A program made the translations under genes and the position numbers. A stretch of 64,000 nucleotides of DNA. Origin: Leifsonia aquatica H1aii. Its GTDB lineage: Bacteria > Actinomycetota > Actinomycetes > Actinomycetales > Microbacteriaceae. Shown here one piece after another: positions 38,041 to 46,655 of this stretch. The stretch spans positions 62,001 to 126,000 of the forward strand of contig NZ_AYMR01000018.1 in the NCBI RefSeq assembly GCF_000633535.1, read 5' to 3'. Under the pieces are notes generated by a model. The model was not told where the DNA came from. It ran no database searches and worked only from the letters and a program-made list of their open reading frames with translations. The stretch's first letter is position 1. Every line of letters begins with the position of its first letter.

Positions 38041-38400
38041 TTAAAAAGCCTGGTCAAGAACGTTTTCGGGGCAACGCGACCACTGCCGATTGTCCTTCTC
38101 AGGTCCGCGACCGGAGACTCGAGATCGCGGCCGCGACGTTCTCCGGTTAGCGGGTCGATTCCGTCGACCCATTCCTTGAGTTGGTCGCGGGGTGAGGAGA
38201 TCGTCCCGGATGTTCCCGTTCTCGACGATGTACCGGGTCATGAGAGCGTCGGCGTAGCCGGCGGCGGCGATGACACCGTCGGCGGTCTTGGCGGTGAGGG
38301 TGGCGTCACACACGCCGCTGAAGGCGTAGTTGACCGCTTGCTTGACTCCGTGGGACTGCTGGCCCCACTTCCATCTGGCAACTCCACCTCGCACCCGCAC
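38041..38400 (-). pseudogene. Degraded gene fragment next to attL, identity unknown
   Basis: A 119-codon frame (GVKQAVNYAFSGVCDATLTA, GYADALMTRYIVENGNIRDD) turns Arg-rich and implausible in its last third, while the neighbouring frame from about 38205 leftwards gives a protein-like DQLKEWVDGIDPLTGERRGR. This looks like one gene broken by a frameshift. The second piece is vaguely like the front of a mobilisation protein, but I cannot name it. Both ends are missing. Confidence 0.35.
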
Positions 38401-38915
38401 TCATCTCCCTCACACGTCGTCTCTGACTTTCCGAAATCGGGCAGTCCTGTCCTTTGTTCGAAGAGTGCCTCTACTTACTACTTCCGGTACGCCGGACATT
38501 TTTGGCGCGCACTGGGCGCGCTGCTGGTTCTCCCAAAGTCCGTTCCCTTCCCGGCCAACGCCGATCCACCGGGGTCGGCCCGTGTTTTCGGCTGTTTGGA
38601 GAGGCGAACCACCCTTACCCGGGAATCTGCGTACCGCCACCGCGGTGGGTGGTTCGACTGCAGATCCCCCTGCCTTGCAGCGTCGGCGACTCATGAATGT
38701 GGCGTCCGGCGGCGCCGTCGGTGAGCCGCGCGACGGCGTCGAGACAGAAACGATCGCCCTCATCCCTACACGTTGTGTTTGTCAGTCAGTTTTGAAGCGC
38801 ATTTCGAAATTCGACGCGAATCTCGGTTCCGACCCGTGACCGAAGGGTGCGGGTGGTGCTGCGAAGTTTCAATCGTCAGTCACCTAATGCGTGCGTTCTC
38901 CGAGATGATGGGAGT
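38401..38915. other. 515-bp stretch without a supportable gene
   Basis: Open frames here on both strands have poor amino-acid composition and no ribosome sites. The only structure is a perfect 10-bp inverted repeat (CGAACCACCC at 38605-38614 with 38647-38656) that encloses a CCACCGCGGTGG palindrome. Confidence 0.6.
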
Positions 38916-39545
38916 GTGGCCAAGACTGGTGCGCGGGCGCGAGAGCTGAATTCGCTGTTGATTCAGTCGGGATGGAGCGGTGGTTTGCGGCCGTCGCCCC
39001 CGAGGCTCAGCGTTCTACCTGCGGAGTTCGCTCGCGAGGTGATGCGGCTCTATCGCGAGCTGGGTGGGAGGCAGATGGAGCCACGGCTGGCACCGGGCGC
39101 ATGGGATCTCGCCTACGACGGTGTGATTGTTGAGTTGGACGAATCGTTCCACTTCAATCGCTACCGAACGGTTACACTTCAAACCTCTTGGAGCACATCA
39201 ACGCCTTGGTCCACGGACTACGTGGATTACTGCTCGCGTTGGGAGCGATTCGCTGGCATCGGCGGGAAGCGCTGGTCGAACGAGTCCGCCAGGCGAATGT
39301 TTGGTGGAGCTGATCCTGACGGTGTCTTCGACACATACGGAGCACCGAGGTGGAAGCAACGAGCACTCTACGACGCGATGAAGGATGCGGCGGCGGCGGC
39401 GGGCCTGGTTCGCCTGTCGCGGGTGTCTATCTACGACGAGATCGATGGCATCCGTCTCGACGACGTGCTTTACCAGCGAGCGCATCTTCCGGCGGATCGA
39501 ATTGGCGCGTGGGTGAAGTCGCGCATGGTCTCGCCTCGTCTATGA
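38916..39545 (+). CDS. Nuclease-like protein of unknown function
   Basis: A 209-residue protein. The central part WDLAYDGVIVELDESFHFNRYRTVTL resembles the core of Vsr/PD-(D/E)XK-type nucleases (acidic residues on adjacent strands, followed by His and Arg), and GAPRWKQRALYDAMKD with RVSIYDEI at the end could complete such a fold. I do not recognise a characterised family. A GTG start at 38916 is preferred; an ATG at 38847 would add 23 residues. First intact gene inside the island; no same-strand neighbour follows. Confidence 0.6.
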   Translation: MAKTGARARELNSLLIQSGWSGGLRPSPPRLSVLPAEFAREVMRLYRELGGRQMEPRLAPGAWDLAYDGVIVELDESFHFNRYRTVTLQTSWSTSTPWSTDYVDYCSRWERFAGIGGKRWSNESARRMFGGADPDGVFDTYGAPRWKQRALYDAMKDAAAAAGLVRLSRVSIYDEIDGIRLDDVLYQRAHLPADRIGAWVKSRMVSPRL

Positions 39546-39587
39546 ACTCTTCGCGACCGACCGATCACAACTAGCAGGTAATTGCAG

Positions 39588-39860
39588 TCAGATAGTCGGT
39601 GCAAGTCGATGCTCGTCATCGGTGAGTTGGGCGAGGTTGACGAGGGGCGCACACGCGGTCTCTGCGGTCAGCGCTGCTAGCCAGCCGATCGGGGTGTGTG
39701 GGTCGGCGGCTATCGCCCACCCTTCCACCACGTACGCGCTGACGACCTCGATGCACTCGTTCTTTTCTGCGGCGCTCGGATCGGAGGATCCTTCCACGCC
39801 GATGAGCCCGCCTTGTAGTTCCGGTGCCATGTTGCTTGTGTCAATGATGAATACCCGCAT
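39588..39860 (-). CDS. Hypothetical protein (90 aa)
   Basis: A 90-residue protein (MRVFIIDTSNMAPELQGGLIGV..., AYVVEGWAIAADPHTPIGWLAAL) with an ATG at 39858-39860 and a GGGAG ribosome site. Composition is protein-like, with no membrane segment. Convergent with the nuclease-like gene. No family recognised. The 248 bp upstream (39861-40108) hold a repeated GGAGTACCGGG (39934-39944 and 39950-39960) but no gene. Confidence 0.5.
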   Translation of the reverse strand: MRVFIIDTSNMAPELQGGLIGVEGSSDPSAAEKNECIEVVSAYVVEGWAIAADPHTPIGWLAALTAETACAPLVNLAQLTDDEHRLAPTI

Positions 39861-40108
39861 CCCACTCACTCCCTCAGGGTCAATCGCTTTTGAGTTCCTC
39901 TCCGGCGGGTGATCGACAGCGAATGGGAGGTGCGGAGTACCGGGACTGTGGAGTACCGGGGGAGCGAAGCGGCGGAGTATACGCCGCGAAAGCCCGGCAC
40001 GGAGCATTGGGAGGGAGCTACGATCGGGCGACGGAAAGGCCCTCAAAACCCAATGGGACAGCGCCGCGTGCGGCGACAATGTTTGCACGAGTTCGCATGG
40101 CCCGGAGA

Positions 40109-40558
40109 CTATCGGCGGACCCCTTGGCGAATACGCCGGAGGGCGCGGCCGTGCCGCGCACTGTGTGCTGTGGCCCCGCTTTCCACTGCGTACGCCGCGA
40201 GCCAAACGGTGGCTCGTACGCGTCGTTCCTGAGTTACGAGCGCGTGTGCCGCGAAGGGTGAGAGGGCGACTGCCGCGAAGATCCCGAGCACAACCCCGGT
40301 TAGCAGGTTGCTTGGCCAGGGAACCTGGTCAAGGTGGATCGGACTTGTCGGTGCGACTAGGAGTGCGATGAACGCGATCACGAGTCCAGCGAGTGCGAGC
40401 TCGATGTTAGATGAGTCGTCGGAGGCCCGACGTTGCAGCTCTGCCTGGACCTGAAGCCTGACGCTGAGAGGCTCGCGTTTTAGGTCTCGGATTCGCGGAA
40501 GTGTGACGTTAATGTCGCGGTGGATGTGCCGTTTGACATCGCTCGGTAGTCGGGACAT
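40109..40558 (-). CDS. Two-TM membrane protein
   Basis: 149 residues: an N-terminal soluble part with a predicted coiled segment (LKREPLSVRLQVQAELQRRA), two transmembrane helices (IELALAGLVIAFIALLVA and LLTGVVLGIFAAVALSPFAA) and a basic C-terminal tail. It starts 23 bp after the stop of the exonuclease-BRCT gene on the same strand and is probably co-transcribed. Function unknown; membrane effectors paired with nucleases do occur in defence loci. Confidence 0.6.
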   Translation of the reverse strand: MSRLPSDVKRHIHRDINVTLPRIRDLKREPLSVRLQVQAELQRRASDDSSNIELALAGLVIAFIALLVAPTSPIHLDQVPWPSNLLTGVVLGIFAAVALSPFAAHALVTQERRVRATVWLAAYAVESGATAHSARHGRALRRIRQGVRR

Positions 40559-40581
40559 GGGGCGGCTAACTCGGGTGCCTG

Positions 40582-41787
40582 TTAGACATCGAGGAGCCTC
40601 TCCAGGCCGGCCTCGTTGACGATCGTGATGCCGTAGTCGCGTGCCGTTTTGGCCTTTCCCGAGAGGGAGTCGGGATCGGCGGCGACGAGAACCTTGGTCT
40701 TCTTGACGATGTTGTTCTTCACGACGAGCCCGAGACGGGTGAGGACGTCTGCCCATGCCTCTCGCGGCTTGGACATCTCACCGGTGAGGACGACGATGTC
40801 GCCTGGCTCCAGTCGAAAGCCGGTCGTCATCAGTGGCGCGGTTGTGGCCGGCGCCTCGGCCAGCGAGGAAACCACGACGTCTTCGTCGATGGAGAGAAGG
40901 TCGCCGATGCTCCGGATCTCTGCAGATTCGGCATCGGTGAGGATGTGGTCCTCCCATGCCGTCGCGACGAGCCCATCAAAGTACGCGCGGTGTGCGAGTC
41001 GAACATCCTCCGGGGTTAGACCGAGTCCCTGGGCGAGCGCTTCCAGAGCCGAGGCTTCGGACGCCGAGACGACCCGATCGAGGAGGATTCGATCGAGGAG
41101 GGCGAGGTAGTCGACGTTGAGCTGCGCCCCGAGACGTGTGGCAGTGAGCGAGCCCACGAGCCGGTCGACGAAGGTGTGATCCTGTTCGAAGGCCTCTGTT
41201 CGAGCGGTCCATCGAACGCTCGGGTCGACCGCGAACGGACCGTAATGTCCCGCCGAAGCAAGCCATGAGTCCCAGTACGGTCGATTCGACACGTTCCGCA
41301 TATACAGGCTGAGGAGCTGCGCCGTCGCGAGCGCGTCCCCGCCAGCGCTGTGGGCATTGGCCAGCTCCACTCCCACAGCTCTGCAGCATTCGGCCAATCG
41401 GCGATTACCGGAGACCCCTTCACTCATCCGCATCGTGCAGAGCCAGCGTTCTGGCTCCGCCACCCGCAGGCCGGCCTGAGCCATCTGAAAGCCGAGGAAC
41501 CTCGAGTCGAACGATGCGTTGTGCGCGACCGGGACACGGTCGTCCAGGAGGTCAGCGACGTTCGGAGCGATCTGCTCGAATAGGGGCGCCCGTGCCGCTG
41601 CCGCGGCGGTGACGCCATGGATATGTTGAGGGCCCATATCGCGGTTTGGGTTCACGAGAGTCTCGTGCCGAGACTCGATCTCGCCCTCCGGTGACACCAA
41701 TACGATCCCGATCTCCACGATGCGATCGTGCTTCGTCGGAAACAGACCTGTCGTCTCTAAATCGACGACTGCGAACCCTTTGCCCAT
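40582..41787 (-). CDS. DEDDh exonuclease with C-terminal BRCT domain
   Basis: 401 residues. The N-terminal domain (1-175) is a DnaQ-like 3'-5' exonuclease with DEDDh residues: VVDLETTGLFP, IHGVT, VAHNASFDSRFL and HSAGGDALATAQ. A helical middle (about 225-300) resembles TerB-type helices. The C-terminus (about 322-400, DIVVLTGEMSKPREAWADVL, GLVVKNNIVKKTKVLVAADP) is a BRCT domain. Such proteins resemble a stand-alone polymerase III epsilon/DinG-type nuclease. Complete, ATG start. Confidence 0.87.
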   Translation of the reverse strand: MGKGFAVVDLETTGLFPTKHDRIVEIGIVLVSPEGEIESRHETLVNPNRDMGPQHIHGVTAAAAARAPLFEQIAPNVADLLDDRVPVAHNASFDSRFLGFQMAQAGLRVAEPERWLCTMRMSEGVSGNRRLAECCRAVGVELANAHSAGGDALATAQLLSLYMRNVSNRPYWDSWLASAGHYGPFAVDPSVRWTARTEAFEQDHTFVDRLVGSLTATRLGAQLNVDYLALLDRILLDRVVSASEASALEALAQGLGLTPEDVRLAHRAYFDGLVATAWEDHILTDAESAEIRSIGDLLSIDEDVVVSSLAEAPATTAPLMTTGFRLEPGDIVVLTGEMSKPREAWADVLTRLGLVVKNNIVKKTKVLVAADPDSLSGKAKTARDYGITIVNEAGLERLLDV

Positions 41788-42302
41788 GCGTCACCCCCTC
41801 AGCGAGGCTAGCGACTGAGACGAGGCGCCCGAAGCCGCCAAAACAGGTGACAGCCCCAAGGAGCATCCGGCAGGTAGGGACCATTCGGACACGCGGTAGA
41901 GAACGCGGGCGTGACGCCTGGCCTGCAGCCGTCCACTTATGTGCCTACGTGCATTCCCTCTAGCCCTATCGGCACTTCTCCTTTGAGGATGCATCCGTCT
42001 AGATCGATGTTGGTGTCTCTTGAGAAGTCGTTGGACCTTCTCGCTCTTCATTCTCCATTTGTTTTCGCCTCCGGTCCTTCGCGAGCTACAAGCTCGGTGC
42101 ATGGTAGGTCTAGCTTCCACGCTCGTTCAGACAGCCTCCAACTGATGTTGCGGATCGCACGCTCACCGAGCGCTGCGCAGACGTCCCAAGGCACCGCCAG
42201 AGACAATCCGCGGCGAAGCCAGCTGGCGGCCGCAAACTCCCCTGCGATCCAGCACGGTGTGGCGACGGGCTAGCGGCTTGTTGACTTCACTACGCTGGCT
42301 TC
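41788..42302. other. 515-bp intergenic region without a clear gene
   Basis: Lies between the divergent exonuclease-BRCT gene and the mcrBC operon, so both promoters should be here. Open frames on either strand are Arg/Ser-rich and unconvincing. No repeat or hairpin stands out. Confidence 0.55.
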
Positions 42303-42956
42303 GTGCCCGAGAGCGAGTCGCAGCCGACACATGTCCTGACCATTCCTGCTGTCCGTTGGGGCATCCAAACGTTTGCCTCGAGGACAATCAACCCGGCGTT
42401 TGTTATGTACCTGTACCTACGCCGACAGGCGAGAGCCGGACTCCTAGAGGAGGCAACCGTCGAAGACGTCAAACCGCTCCTCAGAATGCCCGGCGCGCCT
42501 GGCAAGCCACACTATTTGCCGTTCGTCACTCGAGGCATCAAAAGGCGTCCCTTGCCAACCTTTTGGCGTGGAGAGAACCTTGCGGGAATGTGGTCGCAAA
42601 CGTCCATCTACCGCCAGGATCCAGCCCGATGGTTGAGCGATGGCACCAATTATGTGATGCCCGATGACAGTGTTGAACTCGCTCGTATGAGACTCCTTGA
42701 CGGTGTCCCTATTTCAGCCATCGCCTTCGGTGCATACTTCCTTCGCAATTTCGGGTTTGCAATCGACGGTGACCCGACCGTCGATGACCTAGTCATGGGC
42801 GTTCGCCGCGCCTTTGACTTCCCTGATGACTCGGACAGCGAATTCGCGTCACTGTTCGCGGTGGAGATTCCTTCGACCGAGTTCAGTTGGTTTGAGCGAG
42901 TCCCCGCACAGACTTATGTCGAGGACTTAGAGAGCAACGAGGAATTTCGTGCTTGA
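42303..42956 (+). CDS. Unknown protein encoded upstream of McrB; possible specificity subunit
   Basis: A 217-residue soluble protein (AVRWGIQTFASRTINPAFVMYLYLRR near the start, FWRGENLAGMWSQTSIYRQ in the middle, AISAIAFGAYFLRNFGF-like motif near 140-150). I recognise no domain. The GTG start is at 42303. It overlaps the mcrB start by 8 nt, so it is co-translated. The McrB here lacks the long N-terminal DNA-reading domain of E. coli McrB, so this protein may supply recognition in trans; that is inference. Confidence 0.6.
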   Translation: MPESESQPTHVLTIPAVRWGIQTFASRTINPAFVMYLYLRRQARAGLLEEATVEDVKPLLRMPGAPGKPHYLPFVTRGIKRRPLPTFWRGENLAGMWSQTSIYRQDPARWLSDGTNYVMPDDSVELARMRLLDGVPISAIAFGAYFLRNFGFAIDGDPTVDDLVMGVRRAFDFPDDSDSEFASLFAVEIPSTEFSWFERVPAQTYVEDLESNEEFRA

Positions 42957-43920
42957 GTCTCTAGTCCCTAACGTGCGCACCTTGACGGCTGACGAACTCG
43001 GTATCGGCGCCAAAGCGGCGGCCGAAACCAACCGTGCCACGTCGGCCCCAGACGCTTCGGAGCTTAGTTCCAGCGATCCTCGGATCCTTGAGATTGTGCG
43101 CCTTGCCTCCCTCTTCGGGGGCGTCATCATGTCCGGGCCTCCCGGCACGTCGAAGTCCTATTACGCTGCGGCCGCAGCTCAAATCATCGTGGGCGGGGAC
43201 AGCGCCCGACTGCGGTTTGTACAGTTCCACGCAAGCTATCGATATGAAGACTTCATGCTCGGTTACGCTCCGACTGAGGATGGCTTTGAGCAAAAGTCGG
43301 GTCCATTCCTGGAGCTCACTCGCGCCGCAACCGAGGACCCAGAGCGTCCGTATGTCTTGGTCATTGACGAGCTATCCAGGGCGGATGTCGGTCGAGTTTT
43401 CGGGGAAGCCCTCACGTACATTGAGCGCTCGAAGAGAGAACTTCCGTTTCGTATCGCGAATGGGGAAGAGATCAAGATACCTTCCAATCTGATCATCCTC
43501 GCGACGATGAATCCCTTCGACCGCGGGGTGGATGAGGTGGATGCAGCTTTCGAACGCCGCTTCGCGAAGGTTGGAATGGACCCAGACCGCAGTCTTCTCT
43601 ACGATGTTTTGACCCAGAACGCGGTGGCCGAGTGGCTGAAAATACGCTTGATCGCTTGGTTTGACAAGATGCGAGGGCACGCGGCGAAGAACCCTACAGC
43701 CGCTGTGGGACATGCATACTTCTATTCGGTGACCGACGAGGACTCTCTTCGCGACGTGTGGGATTACCAACTGAAGTACCTTGTTCATCGCGCGTTCCGT
43801 CGCGACTTGAACACGCTCGCGGATGTTGAAACAGCATGGTCCCACATCTTTGAGTTGCCGCCGGGGGATGCGGGAAGCGAGCCCGGGGAAAGCCCGCAGG
43901 TGCCGCGTGACGGTGTCTAG
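42949..43920 (+). CDS. mcrB: McrB-type AAA+ GTPase
   Basis: A 323-residue AAA+ protein with Walker A MSGPPGTSKSY (63-70), RFVQFHASYRYEDFMLGY, Walker B VLVIDELSRADVGRVFGEAL and the McrB-specific MNPFDR in place of sensor I (the MNxxD guanine-recognition motif), then VDAAFERRF. It forms the motor ring of an McrBC nuclease and should hydrolyse GTP. Only about 60 residues precede the AAA domain. GTG start at 42949 inside the preceding gene. Confidence 0.88.
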   Translation: MLESLVPNVRTLTADELGIGAKAAAETNRATSAPDASELSSSDPRILEIVRLASLFGGVIMSGPPGTSKSYYAAAAAQIIVGGDSARLRFVQFHASYRYEDFMLGYAPTEDGFEQKSGPFLELTRAATEDPERPYVLVIDELSRADVGRVFGEALTYIERSKRELPFRIANGEEIKIPSNLIILATMNPFDRGVDEVDAAFERRFAKVGMDPDRSLLYDVLTQNAVAEWLKIRLIAWFDKMRGHAAKNPTAAVGHAYFYSVTDEDSLRDVWDYQLKYLVHRAFRRDLNTLADVETAWSHIFELPPGDAGSEPGESPQVPRDGV

Positions 43921-45289
43921 GAGCGAAGCACTCGTAGTCGAATGCGAAGAGTACGAGACGATCGACGTCGATACCAGCTTGTGGGTGAGTCAAGCACATA
44001 GCACGATCTTCAATTCTGAGATCGACGGGAAGGACGTGCTTCGCGCGAGCTTCCAGAACGGCCGGCTACGTCTCCAGGCGACGTCGTTCGTAGGTGTGAT
44101 TCCAATCAACGATTGGGTCGTCGTCAAAGTACGACCTCGAGTCCCGCTGGCCAATCTCACGCGAATGGTCCGGGACACGGATCACAGCGTCCTTCCTCTG
44201 ACGGCGTTCGCTCGTGGCTATTCGGGTAGGGGATCAGTTGACGATTGGGCGATGGACATCTACACCGAAGCCCTGATCGAGCGCGTCGGTGAAGTCCTCG
44301 ATCTCGGCCTCTTGCGCTCGTACACTACTCGCGAGGACGAGGGCTTCGTACCTCATGGGCGAATCGAAATGGGCCCGACAATGCAGCGCTTCGCTGCGCG
44401 AGGTATCCGGAACAGCGCGGCCTACTCGTGGGCAGAGAGGACCATTGACACTCCAGCCAACCGATGCGTCAAGGCTGCCTTGGAGATGGCACTAGCTCAC
44501 CTCTCTCAAGAGCGTCAAAAGCCGCGGAAGGGGGATCGCGCAAAGGTTGCACGTCTCGCCGGCTACATGCATGTTTTCGATGACGTTTCGGACGACCCTA
44601 GCCAGCACTTCCTGGACGACCCGTACGTGCGCGACCTGATCGCAGTTCCCGACTCGCGCTACTACTACAGGCGACTTCTTGACCTTTGCTTGCTCATGCT
44701 GACTGGTAAGAACATTGCCTTGGAGCTGGGGGGAAGCGATGTTCAGCTGGACTCGCTGCTTATTGACACCAACAAGCTGTTCGAAAAGTTCGCACGGGTT
44801 AGCCTTGCCCGACGATATGAACGGCTTGGGTCCCCCATCGAAGTTCTTGACGGCAACACTGACGGATTCGTTGATCTCTATGACGTCCCCGCGCAGCTTC
44901 CGTCCCCGCTTGGCAGACCGATGACGGCCGTCGCGAGCTCGAACTCCGGTCGCGCTCAGCCGGACATCGTTTTCCGCACATTAGACGGGAACTTCGTGTT
45001 GGTAGCGGAAGTAAGAAACACTGTGCACGCGCTGCGTTCGGACCTCCCCGAACGCGGCGAAGTTGAGCAAGCGGTAACCTATGCGCTCCGTTATGGATTG
45101 CAGTTTACGGTGCTTATTCATCCCTGGCTGGCTGGCGAGAAGGGACTGGTCTACATCGGTCGAGTTCGATCGATCGATGTGTTTGACTTTCGCCTCGATC
45201 TGTCAAGTGATGACACGCTCGACGCGCGGTTGGAAGAGATGGCGGATGTTCTTGCGACGTTGGCTGGACTTAATCCTGTCTTGCGGTGA
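43907..45289 (+). CDS. mcrC: McrC-type nuclease subunit
   Basis: A 460-residue McrC homologue: N-terminal beta-rich domain (SVDV-like LRASFQNGRLRLQATSFVGVI), the helical RTIDTPANRCVKAALEMAL block and a C-terminal PD-(D/E)XK domain (QPDIVFRTLDGNFVLVAEVRN, then QAVTYALRYG). The catalytic (D/E)-X-K triad reads E368-V-R370, an Arg in the Lys place. GTG start at 43907 overlaps mcrB by 14 nt (a GTG at 43913 is also possible). Its 3' end overlaps the opposing methyltransferase gene by 20 bp. Confidence 0.82.
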   Translation: MTVSRSEALVVECEEYETIDVDTSLWVSQAHSTIFNSEIDGKDVLRASFQNGRLRLQATSFVGVIPINDWVVVKVRPRVPLANLTRMVRDTDHSVLPLTAFARGYSGRGSVDDWAMDIYTEALIERVGEVLDLGLLRSYTTREDEGFVPHGRIEMGPTMQRFAARGIRNSAAYSWAERTIDTPANRCVKAALEMALAHLSQERQKPRKGDRAKVARLAGYMHVFDDVSDDPSQHFLDDPYVRDLIAVPDSRYYYRRLLDLCLLMLTGKNIALELGGSDVQLDSLLIDTNKLFEKFARVSLARRYERLGSPIEVLDGNTDGFVDLYDVPAQLPSPLGRPMTAVASSNSGRAQPDIVFRTLDGNFVLVAEVRNTVHALRSDLPERGEVEQAVTYALRYGLQFTVLIHPWLAGEKGLVYIGRVRSIDVFDFRLDLSSDDTLDARLEEMADVLATLAGLNPVLR

Positions 45290-46415
45290 TGTCCGGCTCA
45301 TCCATCAGCGGAACGAGGTCTACCCCTACGGCGTCATAGCCCATGTCGACGGCTACCTTGAGCGTGGTGCCCGTTCCCATGAAGGGGTCCAGGACTACTC
45401 CACGCGCCGGAGACCCGTGGCCACAGTCTGTCCAGCCGACCGTGCGCTTCTTCGCAAAGGTGAACTCTCGAAAGTAACCCCCGAGGGCCGCCTTCGCTTC
45501 GGCCGCTAGTCGTTGAACCTCTGTCGAATTCCTACCCGTTCCGTTCTGAACGCGCAGCGCTTTGCCCGCGTCAGACACTCCGGTGGCTTGGATGGCGCGG
45601 ATGTGAGCCGGGGTTAGCCCGTGTTCTTTAGCAAGTTCCATCGCCCGCTTCGCCTGCGGCCGGCTTTCGTCCAATTCCGCAGTTCGCTCGACTACCCGCC
45701 GGCGAGGCATTCCGCATTCACCGCACACCTGCGGTGGAGCGCCGAGCGCTATAGCTCTGCTTACGATTTCGCGCGGGAATGGCGCAAGGTGACGGCCCAT
45801 GTTTCGCTCGGGGTTTATAGTCCAAACGTCGCCCGGATTTGATCCGTTACCGTACCGCTCCGAGTAGCCGTGAAGGTCGTAGTAATAGTTCTCGCGAGTG
45901 GTCAAATGAATGATGTACTCGTGTCGGTTGACTAGCCGGTCCTTAGCGGGATCAGGCATCCCCTTGGTTTTCGCCCAGATGATGCGATTGCGGACCCTCC
46001 ATCCTCGCTTGATGGCCTCATACTCGATACCAGCGGGAATCCCGGCCAGGGAGTGCTTGTGATAGGTGTCGCCGACGTTGAGAAAGATGGAGCCGGTCCT
46101 GCGTAGAACGCGCTTCCATTCATCAAGACAATCCATGATGGCGGCGATGTATGCGAACGGGGAGGCTTCCCATCCGATCTGGTCGTCGTGCCCGTAGTCA
46201 CGCTTTGCCCAGTAAGGCGGGGACGTGACGATGAGATCCACCGAATCATCGGCCAGGCCCGTATGCCGAGCGTCGCCTGTGACGATCCTTGATATAGGCG
46301 CGGCGAGATGATCGCTCCACGATTCAAGCGAGCTGGTAGTGACCAGGCCAAGCTTCCGTCGTCCGGTGACCTCGGCGGGTTCGCTAGCGGGACCAAATGC
46401 GGTCGGCGACGTCAT
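45270..46415 (-). CDS. Beta-class DNA methyltransferase (N4-cytosine or N6-adenine)
   Basis: 381 residues with catalytic motif IV TSPPYW (64-69) ahead of the AdoMet motif DPFMGTGTT (from 343), the order of beta-class amino-methyltransferases; the trailing W favours N4-cytosine but does not prove it. Between them is a 90-residue insert with a possible zinc knuckle (CGECG and a later WTDCGHG). It converges on mcrC and is divergent from the GHKL-nuclease gene, so it could protect host DNA against either nuclease. Confidence 0.88.
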   Translation of the reverse strand: MTSPTAFGPASEPAEVTGRRKLGLVTTSSLESWSDHLAAPISRIVTGDARHTGLADDSVDLIVTSPPYWAKRDYGHDDQIGWEASPFAYIAAIMDCLDEWKRVLRRTGSIFLNVGDTYHKHSLAGIPAGIEYEAIKRGWRVRNRIIWAKTKGMPDPAKDRLVNRHEYIIHLTTRENYYYDLHGYSERYGNGSNPGDVWTINPERNMGRHLAPFPREIVSRAIALGAPPQVCGECGMPRRRVVERTAELDESRPQAKRAMELAKEHGLTPAHIRAIQATGVSDAGKALRVQNGTGRNSTEVQRLAAEAKAALGGYFREFTFAKKRTVGWTDCGHGSPARGVVLDPFMGTGTTLKVAVDMGYDAVGVDLVPLMDEPDITARQD

Positions 46416-46432
46416 GGAGCCTCATTCCGGTG

Positions 46433-46626
46433 TCGTGTTCACCACTTAGTTTATGGAGGACCGCCGACATCGTCGAGCAGGCGACGGCGATCCGATGAGA
46501 CGCCGCGTCAGAATTTCAAGACCGCACGAGGCGAATTCGCGATGTGCGTCAAAGCAGAGCGAATCTTCGTGAGCTGATCGCAGTGTGCTTGAGTTACGAC
46601 ATGCAGCTCGACCACTGTGAACACGA
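46433..46626. promoter_or_regulatory. Symmetric inverted 10-mers in the divergent methyltransferase/GHKL promoter
   Basis: TCGTGTTCAC (46433-46442) and its exact reverse complement GTGAACACGA (46617-46626) lie 18 bp before the methyltransferase start and 30 bp before the GHKL start. Placement at both ends of the 240-bp shared intergenic region suggests two half-sites or two operators for one regulator. No regulator gene is adjacent. Confidence 0.4.
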
Positions 46627-46655
46627 GAACGGACTGGTTTCGGTAGGCTCCTTCC

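Noticed and set aside
38330..38839. Plus-strand frame of 169 codons at the left side of the island
   Set aside because: Composition poor (Cys, Trp, Pro, Arg scattered), no ribosome site, no motif.
42257..42667. Alternative frame overlapping the gene upstream of mcrB
   Set aside because: The 42303 frame has better codon use, and its stop overlaps the mcrB start as expected for an operon.
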